From the IMG/VR virus record IMGVR_UViG_3300005838_000054, positions 1 to 27,451 of that record: 27,451 nt of DNA; one strand, 5' to 3'. The number at the start of each line of letters is the position of its first letter. Position 1 is the first letter of the stretch. Below the pieces are notes generated by a model. It made no database searches. It had not been told where the DNA came from and saw nothing but the letters and a program-made list of their open reading frames with translations. The DNA comes from a virus. The position numbers were made by a program, and so were the translations under genes. This document shows, piece by piece, positions 16,823 to 23,719 of this stretch.

Positions 16823-18594
16823 TGGCTGACGCAAACTACGATCAGGGCGTTCGTCGGGAAAAAGATCTTCTTCCTTACGTTGTTGAACTTCTTCCCGAAG
16901 ACGAATTTGGCGACCTTCAATTTGATGGCGACCTGATTTTTGGTCATGGCGGCGACGGTGATGTAACCATTACCACGAATACAAGTTTGACTGAAGACAA
17001 GTATTACGGTAACTTGACTATCAATTCAGGAAAGGTTTTGAACCCGAACGGGTTTCGGGTGTTTGTTAAAAACACGTTGACGTTGAATGGCGACTTGGGT
17101 GTCAAAGAAGATGCAACCAGTGTGTCTACGGGTTCGCTAGAAGGAACCGTTGCTGTTGGACAGAATGTTGTTGATGGCTTGGGCGGTTCAGGGGAACCTG
17201 ACGGTTATGTGCCGGGGTACACATTCTCTAGTTCTGGGTCTGTCACCAGTTCGGTTGGTGTGACGGTCCCTGATTTTTATGATCTTCGTGATGCCATCAA
17301 TGCTTACAAGCAGCGCGGTTCCGATTTCATTCGCGTAAAGGGCGGCGCAGGTGGCGGTACGGGAGCGGACGGAATTAGTGGGGCCGGTGCTGACGGCAGT
17401 ATGGGTCCGGGCGCTTCTAACCCCCATCCTAATTATCAGACTGTTGGAGCGGCGGGTGGTAAGGGATCGACAGGCGTGGCCGGTACCGGTGGCGGTGGTG
17501 GTCGGGGTAGCGCAGTTGTAATGGTTTCGGCTCGTCAGATCACTGGGTCTGGTGGTTTGTATTCCGAGGGTGGTGCAGGCGTTTCGGGAACGGCAGGAAC
17601 TCCCGGCACTAAAGCACCTGACGCCACGATAACACCACCTTCTACGTTGGCTCCGGGGAATCATCACCATCGGGAGTCTGGTACGCCGGGTGCTAATGAA
17701 ACTCCGAATCCGGCTGTTACTAACCATCATCAAAATGTTGTTAGTCCGGGTACACCTTTTTCGGGGGATCATCACCATACGTCAGTCACGAACCCCGGAG
17801 AACCATATAACCACGCCACTCAGCCCACAACTAATGATCCGACACATACGTCTGTTGGTGGTAACACGAATGCGGATACAACGAATCATCACGCAACTCC
17901 GGGCACAACTAACAATCCGACACATACGTTTGTTCCCGGTAATACGAATCCGGATGGAACGAATCATCACACTTCAAGCAACCCCGGCACCCATGTGCCG
18001 TCTGGCGGCAACCATAACCCTCCGGTTCCATATCCGGGTCCGGGCGGACACGCACCGGGTAACCAAAATCCGACCAATCACTCCTATCAGCCGGGCAACC
18101 ATCATCACTCTTCAGCGGTAAGTCCGGGTACACCGAATCCAAGTAATCACTTTTCGACGCCGGGCACCCATCACGGTAATCCTGATGGAAGTGCGGTAAG
18201 TCCGGGCACGACTAATCCGACTAATCACTTTTCGACGCCGGGCACCCATCACGGTAATCCTGATGGAAGTGGCGTTAACCCCCCGGTCCAGAACCATCAC
18301 ACAGTTACCAATCCGGGTGGCGTGAATCCGGATGTGCCGAACACTGAACACGGTGCCCACACTACACCGGGGACGACCAACCATCACGGTGTGACCAATC
18401 CGTCGGTTACCACCAATTATCCGACAGAGTATTACATTGGTGGTGCGGGCGGTGCGGGAACTGACGGTCAGCGCGGTGGACGCGGTGGCGGTGGTGTCTT
18501 GATTGTGGTCACCAGAAAAGCCGGTACACCGAGTTACACTCTCAACACAGGAGTAAATGGCAACGCGATTGCCCTAGACACGGCGGATATCTAA
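16822..18594 (+). CDS. Glycine-rich tail adhesin with a ~270-residue His/Asn/X-Pro-Gly insert
   Basis: 590 residues, one-base overlap with its short paralogue. Residues about 35-95 repeat the paralogue's entry domain (FGHGGDGDVTITTNTSLTED, YYGNLTINSGKVLNPNGFRV, FVKNTLTLNGDLG). Gly-rich layers follow (RVKGGAGGGTGADG, GGGGGRGSAVVMVSARQITG). Then, between the two sheet layers that are contiguous in the paralogue, residues about 260-533 form an insert with about 34 His, 18 X-Pro-Gly triplets and many Asn/Thr (TNHHATPGTTNNPTHT, QPGNHHHSSAVSPGTPNP). The Gly-rich sheet then resumes (GGAGGAGTDGQRGGRGGGG, VLIVVTRKAGTPSYTLN). No enzyme motif is present. The insert could be a metal-binding or polyproline-like stalk; HxH-type iron sites of T4 gp37 are a loose precedent only. 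The gene directly precedes the enzyme cassette. Confidence 0.75.
   Translation: MADANYDQGVRREKDLLPYVVELLPEDEFGDLQFDGDLIFGHGGDGDVTITTNTSLTEDKYYGNLTINSGKVLNPNGFRVFVKNTLTLNGDLGVKEDATSVSTGSLEGTVAVGQNVVDGLGGSGEPDGYVPGYTFSSSGSVTSSVGVTVPDFYDLRDAINAYKQRGSDFIRVKGGAGGGTGADGISGAGADGSMGPGASNPHPNYQTVGAAGGKGSTGVAGTGGGGGRGSAVVMVSARQITGSGGLYSEGGAGVSGTAGTPGTKAPDATITPPSTLAPGNHHHRESGTPGANETPNPAVTNHHQNVVSPGTPFSGDHHHTSVTNPGEPYNHATQPTTNDPTHTSVGGNTNADTTNHHATPGTTNNPTHTFVPGNTNPDGTNHHTSSNPGTHVPSGGNHNPPVPYPGPGGHAPGNQNPTNHSYQPGNHHHSSAVSPGTPNPSNHFSTPGTHHGNPDGSAVSPGTTNPTNHFSTPGTHHGNPDGSGVNPPVQNHHTVTNPGGVNPDVPNTEHGAHTTPGTTNHHGVTNPSVTTNYPTEYYIGGAGGAGTDGQRGGRGGGGVLIVVTRKAGTPSYTLNTGVNGNAIALDTADI
18115..18270 (+). repeat. Two tandem 78-base repeats inside the His/Pro-rich insert
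   Basis: Unit 1 is 18115-18192 and unit 2 is 18193-18270. The last part is identical over 50 bases (18144-18193 and 18222-18271); the first ~28 bases differ at a few positions. Each unit encodes 26 residues with SPGT, NHFSTPGTHHG and NPDGS. The high DNA identity points to a recent duplication, in contrast to the diverged repeats of the upstream fibre. Confidence 0.9.
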
Positions 18595-19044
18595 ATGAAA
18601 ACAATGATGTATGTTCCTGAAAAGGAACAGACTGAAGACTATTTGAAAGAAGCGGAATGGTGGGGCATAGAGATATGCCACGGTATGCCGCCGAAGGTGT
18701 TGGAAGAGTTTCCCGATATCACCCCACCTGAAGCATCTATCGTCAAGATTCCTGAAATCAATGACATATCTATGCGGTGTGGAGAAATGCCCGTTGGGCA
18801 TTACCAGAATATTTTATTGGTGAATGAGTATGTCGATTTGAGAGATGGGGATCTCTCATTGGATCTAGTGGAAAACCGCAAGAAGGAAACTGTTTTTGAA
18901 GGGTTGAAGCCTCAGTGGACTGAACGTAGTCGGGCACGATGGTCGTTCGTGGTAGAGGGTTTGGGCAGATACACAGCGAAAGTGATGCTAGATTCTGATG
19001 AGATTTCTTGTATCAATTTCTACGCGTTTAAAAGGCTCACTTGA
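18595..19044 (+). CDS. Unknown protein at the head of the oxygenase-halogenase cassette
   Basis: 149 residues, starting directly after the previous stop (TAA then ATG). I do not recognise the family. It has a charged N-terminal half (EKEQTEDYLKEAEWWGIEI, PKVLEEFPDITPPEASIV) and a C-terminal half with possible beta strands (NILLVNEYVDL, ARWSFVVEGLGRYTAKVML, SCINFYAFKRL). No signal peptide, membrane segment or metal motif is seen. Its stop overlaps the start of the first oxygenase gene (TGATG), so the two are probably translated together, which suggests a role with the enzymes, such as substrate binding. Confidence 0.55.
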   Translation: MKTMMYVPEKEQTEDYLKEAEWWGIEICHGMPPKVLEEFPDITPPEASIVKIPEINDISMRCGEMPVGHYQNILLVNEYVDLRDGDLSLDLVENRKKETVFEGLKPQWTERSRARWSFVVEGLGRYTAKVMLDSDEISCINFYAFKRLT

Positions 19045-19844
19045 TGGAACTATTGGCACCGGGTTTGGCCATTTGGCGTAATCAGCCTTATGGCGAAGTC
19101 GATGATGAATTCGTTTTAGATTTGTGGAGAGAAAGATACGAAGCAGATCGTGAAACAAAATGGACTGGCAATCCTAAAGACGGACCGGTTGCTGGCCACG
19201 AAGCGGCTTATGGTCCTCTCAGGTGTCGAAACATTCCGCGTCACGGTGGTTTGGTACGGGGTAACAAGTATGACGATTTCACTTTCATACTTCAGGAAGA
19301 TTTGTTTGCATGTTTGTCAGATTACGCGTACGAATATCGGACGCTTCCTATTGATCTAGGATGGCAGGAAACCCACAGGCTCCTTTATTATTATCCGGGT
19401 GCCCAAATGGGGCCACATTCAGACAACACCCCTACTCGTTTTCAAGATGCCCACGGAGGGGAGGTTACTGATCCTGTGGCACCGTCACGGGTTCTGTGTT
19501 CTTTGCAGTTTTTAACCACTAATGAAAAAGACTTTGTTGGAGGCGAATTACATTTTCCGTTTTTGGATGTGGAATACAGGCCATCCAAGGGTGACACTTT
19601 GATTTATCCTGCCAACTTTTTGCATACGCATAGCGTGCAAGCGGTCTTGGATGGAATCAGGATTACAAATCTTTCGTGCTTCTGTCAGGGGGATTTCACC
19701 AAGTTAGCATGGGTGGATATGGGTAATGGTGGTGGGAGGGATTCCGATAACAATGTTCCGGTGCCGGGTGGAAACATGCATATAGAACACGAAGATCTAG
19801 GGGAGAGGCTTAAATTCAAATGGAGGTCGTATGCCAATTCATAA
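19044..19844 (+). CDS. 2-oxoglutarate/Fe(II)-dependent oxygenase, P4H-like (first of two)
   Basis: 266 residues from the ATG of TGATG at 19044; a TTG at 19041 is in frame but inside the previous gene. The double-stranded beta-helix oxygenase signature is complete: LLYYYPGAQMGPHSDNT gives H125 and D127 of the HxD iron motif; LCSLQFLT then GGELHFPFLDVEYRPSKGD; and NFLHTHSVQAVLDGIRITNL gives H196 with R206 ten residues later, the usual distal His and the 2-oxoglutarate-binding Arg. The YYPG...HSD and GGEL.FP....V.P..GD spacings are typical of prolyl 4-hydroxylase-like enzymes. The reaction would be oxygen- and 2-oxoglutarate-dependent hydroxylation of an unknown substrate. The N-terminal ~85 residues are a family-specific extension. 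It overlaps the next gene by 14 bases. Confidence 0.88.
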   Translation: MELLAPGLAIWRNQPYGEVDDEFVLDLWRERYEADRETKWTGNPKDGPVAGHEAAYGPLRCRNIPRHGGLVRGNKYDDFTFILQEDLFACLSDYAYEYRTLPIDLGWQETHRLLYYYPGAQMGPHSDNTPTRFQDAHGGEVTDPVAPSRVLCSLQFLTTNEKDFVGGELHFPFLDVEYRPSKGDTLIYPANFLHTHSVQAVLDGIRITNLSCFCQGDFTKLAWVDMGNGGGRDSDNNVPVPGGNMHIEHEDLGERLKFKWRSYANS

Positions 19845-20409
19845 TCCTGCTCCCGGCATGGCTGTTATGGAGAATGCTTATCCAGAATCAGCAAAGTTCT
19901 TGGCAGATATTATTGAAGCAGCCGAATTGGAATATTCCCCCAGCGCGTGGCGGCGCTCCCAGACAGGACACGGAACTTTAGGGGATCACAGAAGCAGTGT
20001 TGAATCTGATTTTACGCAACTTCTCTGTAGCCGCGAACCAGAATATGAGGCTCTTGCCGAATCAACTAGATCGTTTCAACAGACTTTGGACGAGTTGGTA
20101 AACGAATTCAAGAGTGTTTACGATCTTGGCTTATGTTCAGACGAGGGACTTCGATGCATCCGTTACCAGAATAAGGCTGAATACAGGATTCATCATGATC
20201 ATGGGGAACTCAATATGCGGGCATTGAGCATGGTGATGTTTCTCAATGACGACTTTGAAGGAGGGCAATTAGAATTTCCCTACTTCGATGTTACGATTCA
20301 ACCCAAGGCCGGACAGTTGGTGTTTTTTCCTTCCAACTTTCCTTACGCTCACATCGCTCATCCTGTAGAAGAGGGAACCAAATACACGCTTGTTACATGG
20401 TTCCGCTGA
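19831..20409 (+). CDS. 2-oxoglutarate/Fe(II)-dependent oxygenase, P4H-like (second of two)
   Basis: 192 residues, with AAATGGAGG shortly upstream inside the end of the first oxygenase. Iron ligands H121 and D123 lie in YRIHHDHGEL; the strand MRALSMVMFLNDDFEGGQLE leads to FPYFDVTIQPKAGQLVFFP; the distal His is H174 in YAHIAHPVEEGTKYTLVTWF, with K184 at +10 taking the place of the Arg that binds 2-oxoglutarate (Lys is common in prolyl 4-hydroxylases). It shares the GG.L.FP.FDV...P..G pattern with the first oxygenase but is diverged elsewhere, so this is either an old duplication or an independent gain. It probably hydroxylates a peptide or small molecule. The substrate is unknown. Confidence 0.88.
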   Translation: MPIHNPAPGMAVMENAYPESAKFLADIIEAAELEYSPSAWRRSQTGHGTLGDHRSSVESDFTQLLCSREPEYEALAESTRSFQQTLDELVNEFKSVYDLGLCSDEGLRCIRYQNKAEYRIHHDHGELNMRALSMVMFLNDDFEGGQLEFPYFDVTIQPKAGQLVFFPSNFPYAHIAHPVEEGTKYTLVTWFR

Positions 20410-20418
20410 GTATATTTC

Positions 20419-21897
20419 ATGGCTGACAGGATTAAAGACAGACGAGTTGTTGTTGTCGGCGGTGGAAATGCTGGTTTGGTAACTGCTTTAGTTTTACGTC
20501 AGGCGTTTAGTGGTTACAGAATCACTGTTATCCAATCGGATGCCATCGGAACGATTGGTGTAGGGGAGGGGTCCACAGAGCAATGGCGTGGATTCATGAA
20601 CTATGTGGGCATTCCTGTGGCGGAGTTGATATCAGCGACAGGGGCAACCCATAAAAAGGGAATCCGTTTTGAGGGCTGGAACGAACATACTCCCGATTAT
20701 TTTCATGCCACCACAGGTATATGCGATCCACCTATGGTATTCGGTTTTAATGCTGCCTATGGAAAATTGATTTCTGAAGGCAAGTTATTGACCGATCACA
20801 CTTCACATCCTAAACTAAAAGAAAATCAGATTCCTTCTATCAATGCTCATCAACAGGTTAATCAATTTCACTTTGATACACATGAGTTAAATTATTTTCT
20901 TAGATTCAAAGCAGAACAAAAGAATATTACTTTTATAGAAGGGGAAGTAGAAGATGTCAGGGTTTCTGATGATTGGATCGGAAGTGTAGGACTCGTCGGT
21001 CAGGAAGAAAGAATCACTGGTGATTTTTGGATTGATGCTTCTGGATTCCGACAGGTGTTGATGTCTGAACTCTCCGATAAAAAATGGAACTCGTTTAGTA
21101 AATATCTTTTGGGTGATTCGGCAATCGCTTTTCCAACTCCATCTGATGAGAGCGGGGAAATCCGAACGTATACCCGAGCAAGAGCCATGAAAAATGGATG
21201 GGCTTGGGAGATCCCTACTCAGTTCAGGCGCGGCAACGGCTATGTGTATTCTTCAAAGTTTTGTTCAGAGGAGGATGCCGTATCCGAGATGGAAGAACTA
21301 TTGGACATCCGACTATCGGACTACAAACATTTTCGATTTGATCCGGGCTATCTGGAAAAGATGTGGGTAGGGAACTGTATCGCCGTGGGTCTTGCGGGTT
21401 CGTTCGTGGAACCTCTAGAGGCGACATCCATTGGGTCCACGATTCAACAGGCGTTTATGATGGTTGGAGGGTTGGCGTCATTCCGTAAAGGATATGTATG
21501 GGGGGCTAGAGAATATAATCGTCAGTTTGAAGACATCATGTCTAATATTTTGGACATGATCAGATTGCATTATATTTCTGATCGCACAGATACTGATTTC
21601 TGGTTAGCGCAACAGGAGACACCCATACCGGAAAATTTGGAACATCTATTGGGTTTATGGTCGGAGCGTCCTTTGCAAGACACGGACGCATCCGGAGCGT
21701 ATTGGATGTTCAGTCATCCGCACTTTGCTCATGTGGCTCAAGGCCAAGGAGTTTTCAATCTTCAGGCATCGCAGGATGCTTTGGATGCTTTCGGTATCAA
21801 TGATACTGTGAATGATTATATGTGGAACTTGAAAGAACAGCGAAGTTGCCCTGTGAGGGATCATGCTGAAGCGCTTAAAGAACTTATCGAAGATTAG
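20419..21897 (+). CDS. Flavin-dependent halogenase (tryptophan halogenase family)
   Basis: 492 residues. The hallmarks are all visible: FAD-binding VVVVGGGNAGLVTA (G14, G16, G19); GVGEGSTEQW, the family's GxGE motif; K79 in ATHKKGIRFEGW, aligned with the catalytic Lys79 of PrnA; W261 to P266 (WAWEIP), the WxWxIP motif that marks halogenases off from monooxygenases; and SFVEPLEATSI, whose E334 aligns with catalytic Glu346 of PrnA. The next residue is Ala335 where PrnA and RebH have Ser. Such enzymes use reduced FAD, oxygen and halide to halogenate aromatic compounds. The flavin reductase partner is not in the window and may come from the host. A cyanophage enzyme of this class (VirX1) is known to iodinate diverse substrates, so a phage origin is not itself new. 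It overlaps the next gene by 35 bases. Confidence 0.92.
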   Translation: MADRIKDRRVVVVGGGNAGLVTALVLRQAFSGYRITVIQSDAIGTIGVGEGSTEQWRGFMNYVGIPVAELISATGATHKKGIRFEGWNEHTPDYFHATTGICDPPMVFGFNAAYGKLISEGKLLTDHTSHPKLKENQIPSINAHQQVNQFHFDTHELNYFLRFKAEQKNITFIEGEVEDVRVSDDWIGSVGLVGQEERITGDFWIDASGFRQVLMSELSDKKWNSFSKYLLGDSAIAFPTPSDESGEIRTYTRARAMKNGWAWEIPTQFRRGNGYVYSSKFCSEEDAVSEMEELLDIRLSDYKHFRFDPGYLEKMWVGNCIAVGLAGSFVEPLEATSIGSTIQQAFMMVGGLASFRKGYVWGAREYNRQFEDIMSNILDMIRLHYISDRTDTDFWLAQQETPIPENLEHLLGLWSERPLQDTDASGAYWMFSHPHFAHVAQGQGVFNLQASQDALDAFGINDTVNDYMWNLKEQRSCPVRDHAEALKELIED

Positions 21898-22609
21898 AAG
21901 TTACATCGACTGGCCCAAGGTCCAGCCGGGTGAGATTCTGGTTGTTCCTTCAGACAACAGGCTGCATGAGCATCCCCCGTTTCTCAATGATAAAGGTTGG
22001 CCTGATTGGTATAAGGCTCCGGAAATAGCGGAAGCCGGAACCATCAACAGTTGTAAGGGCATTCAAGATTATTTGTCAATAGGAATGACTGTGCCCCTAT
22101 GGTGTGATGTCGAAGTTTCTCCGCTGGGGATGGACGATATGACGGCCCGCACCAGTGATGCTGCGTTTGAGATACAGAGATTCGACAAGCGGATGACAAG
22201 GGGATGCCCAATAGCCAAAGGGCGTGAACGACCCAATGCTGGTTGGCCCAAGATCGTATCCCCATGGCTCTATAAGACTGCTCCGGGCTACTCCACGTTG
22301 GCGTTGCCGATTGCTTACGAACCGGATCCCCGGTACCAAGTCTTACCAGCAGTAATTCATACTGATTATTATCATAACTTGCATGTTGTGATTAGAGCAA
22401 TGGTAGAAGATAATTTTACTATTACGGCGGGAACTCCCATTTATCAACTATTTCCTTTTAAACGTAAGAATAAGTTGCACACTATTATTATGGGTGATGC
22501 AGCGATGCATCGTGATGGGCAAACCCGAGGCATGAACTACGGATCTATAGGGAAATTTTCTGTCAAGGGTGCTTACCGGAAACATCAACGGAAGGCTGAC
22601 GCCGACTAA
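21863..22609 (+). CDS. Conserved protein of unknown function linked to the halogenase
   Basis: 248 residues, starting inside the halogenase gene (35-base overlap, with GAGGGA just upstream of the ATG). Visible features: PPFLNDKGWPDWYK, NSCKGIQDYLSIGMTVPLWC and DVEVSP, then VSPWLYKTAPGYSTLALPIA, HTDYYHNLHVVIRAM, FTITAGTPIYQLFPFKRK. This DWYK / C..(I/F)..D....G / PLW.D / (T)APGYS / D.Y / GTP..Q.FPFKR set resembles a family I remember from marine phages and from bacterial halogenase or 2OG neighbourhoods (labelled DUF6065 or similar); the identity is not verified. No known catalytic triad is evident. The overlap suggests it works with the halogenase, for example as a substrate-handling partner. 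Confidence 0.6.
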   Translation: MLKRLKNLSKIRSYIDWPKVQPGEILVVPSDNRLHEHPPFLNDKGWPDWYKAPEIAEAGTINSCKGIQDYLSIGMTVPLWCDVEVSPLGMDDMTARTSDAAFEIQRFDKRMTRGCPIAKGRERPNAGWPKIVSPWLYKTAPGYSTLALPIAYEPDPRYQVLPAVIHTDYYHNLHVVIRAMVEDNFTITAGTPIYQLFPFKRKNKLHTIIMGDAAMHRDGQTRGMNYGSIGKFSVKGAYRKHQRKADAD

Positions 22610-22633
22610 GTAGTGGTGTAGTAAGATCTGTTC

Positions 22634-22870
22634 ATGAGCGAAGATCCGATGAAGCAGATTCTTGATTCCGAAGTAGCCGACAAGTATGAAGATTTGCCTG
22701 TCGTCGTAAAGGATTACGTTGTCATAGCGGAAATCCTGACCGATGAAGGTTCTTCTTTGTTGGTTTCAACAGGACCGTCCACTACGCCGTGGGCCGTGTA
22801 CGGTTTATTGCAGTATGGTGAACACTTTTTTGAAGATCAGTTTTACAATCCTGACTTTAACCAAAAGTGA
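22634..22870 (+). CDS. Small acidic protein of unknown function
   Basis: 78 residues, with no strong ribosome site upstream of the ATG at 22634. The sequence is acidic with one beta-rich core (DLPVVVKDYVVIAEILTDEG, SSLLVSTGPSTTPWAVYGLL) and an aromatic end (HFFEDQFYNPDF). No signal peptide, membrane helix or enzyme motif is seen. It sits between the enzyme cassette and the second fibre block, with gaps of 24 and 39 bases on either side, and could belong to either. Small proteins with LLVSTGPS...W...GLL are frequent in phages of actinobacteria and other hosts as structural-region orphans; this is a weak impression. Confidence 0.5.
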   Translation: MSEDPMKQILDSEVADKYEDLPVVVKDYVVIAEILTDEGSSLLVSTGPSTTPWAVYGLLQYGEHFFEDQFYNPDFNQK

Positions 22871-22909
22871 TGTAGACGATTTTTCCAAACTATCTCTATG
22901 GAGTAAATA

Positions 22910-23257
22910 ATGCCTGCTGGTATATATAATTTCACTTGCGAACAGGGATCTACATTTTCTCGCGACATAGAAGTAACGAACTTTGACGACACGGTTAGAG
23001 ATTTGACGGGTTTTACGTCTCGGATGCAGGTTCGTAGAGACATTGAGGCGAGTTCGGCGCTGGTCGAATTGACTACAGAAAATGGACGGATTCAGATCAC
23101 TCCTTCTACGGGAACCGTAGGTTTAACTATTTCCGCTGCGGATACTGCGACCTTGACGCAGGGCGGCATATATGATTTAGAGTTGATTGGCCCTACCGCA
23201 ATAGTGGAAAGGTTGCTGCAAGGCAACTTCAATTTGGATGCGAATGTGACGACATGA
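22910..23257 (+). CDS. Small Ig/beta-sandwich-like phage structural protein
   Basis: 115 residues, GGAG at 22900-22903 upstream of the ATG. The pattern MPAGIYNFTCEQGSTFSRDI, DLTGFTSRMQVRRD, SSALVELTTENGRIQI, STGTVGLTISAADTATLTQG and IYDLELIG...VERLLQGNF is a recurrent phage protein that I associate with baseplate or fibre attachment genes in podo- and myoviruses. It has about eight predicted strands and looks like a compact beta-sandwich. The gene ends in ATGA with the next gene, so they are translationally coupled. The structural role is inferred from composition and position. Confidence 0.6.
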   Translation: MPAGIYNFTCEQGSTFSRDIEVTNFDDTVRDLTGFTSRMQVRRDIEASSALVELTTENGRIQITPSTGTVGLTISAADTATLTQGGIYDLELIGPTAIVERLLQGNFNLDANVTT

Positions 23258-23706
23258 CTACTTACAGTGTAACAGTTGAAGAACTCCGAAATATTGTTAC
23301 TACGTCTGCGGCTACTCCTAATACGGTTTATGTCAAGATTCTTGCTACTGCTGGTGGCGGTTCCAGTCTTTTGACTGGATCGGACGCACCAAATGCTTTG
23401 ACTGGTGCTGACGGCAATTGGTATGTGCAGAAAATGTCCAATGAACATGGTCGTTTTTGGGGGCCAAAAGCCTCAGGAACGTGGCCTTCGGAGTATGTTG
23501 CTTTGACTGAAGCAACTCGTCATGTCCACGCTCAGGGGTCCGCACAGACGACTTGGACAATAACACACACATTAGGTGGTAGACCTTCTGTAACAGTTGT
23601 TGATTCTACCGGCACAGTGGTAGTGGGTGATGTACAATACAACTCGGATACGCAGGTTACACTGACATTTTCTGCGGCATTTTCAGGGTCGGCATACTTG
23701 ACTTAG
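23254..23706 (+). CDS. Short tail fibre protein with GPK linker and beta tip module
   Basis: 150 residues, ATGA overlap with the preceding gene. After a ~45-residue start it has the common fibre linker SDAPNALTGADGNWYVQKMS, then GRFWGPKASGTWPSEYVAL, and ends with a tip module TTWTITHTLGGRPSVTVVDS, TGTVVVGDVQYNSDTQVTL, TFSAAFSGSAYL. The linker pattern (G.DG..Y......YGPK..G.W) and the tip module are both typical of marine and enteric phage side fibres. The tip module is related to the last ~60 residues of the next fibre gene (SFTITHGLGTRDVSVQVYDM). It probably forms a short trimeric fibre or an adaptor at the fibre end. Confidence 0.7.
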   Translation: MTTYSVTVEELRNIVTTSAATPNTVYVKILATAGGGSSLLTGSDAPNALTGADGNWYVQKMSNEHGRFWGPKASGTWPSEYVALTEATRHVHAQGSAQTTWTITHTLGGRPSVTVVDSTGTVVVGDVQYNSDTQVTLTFSAAFSGSAYLT

Positions 23707-23719
23707 GTTTGGGGCAAAC

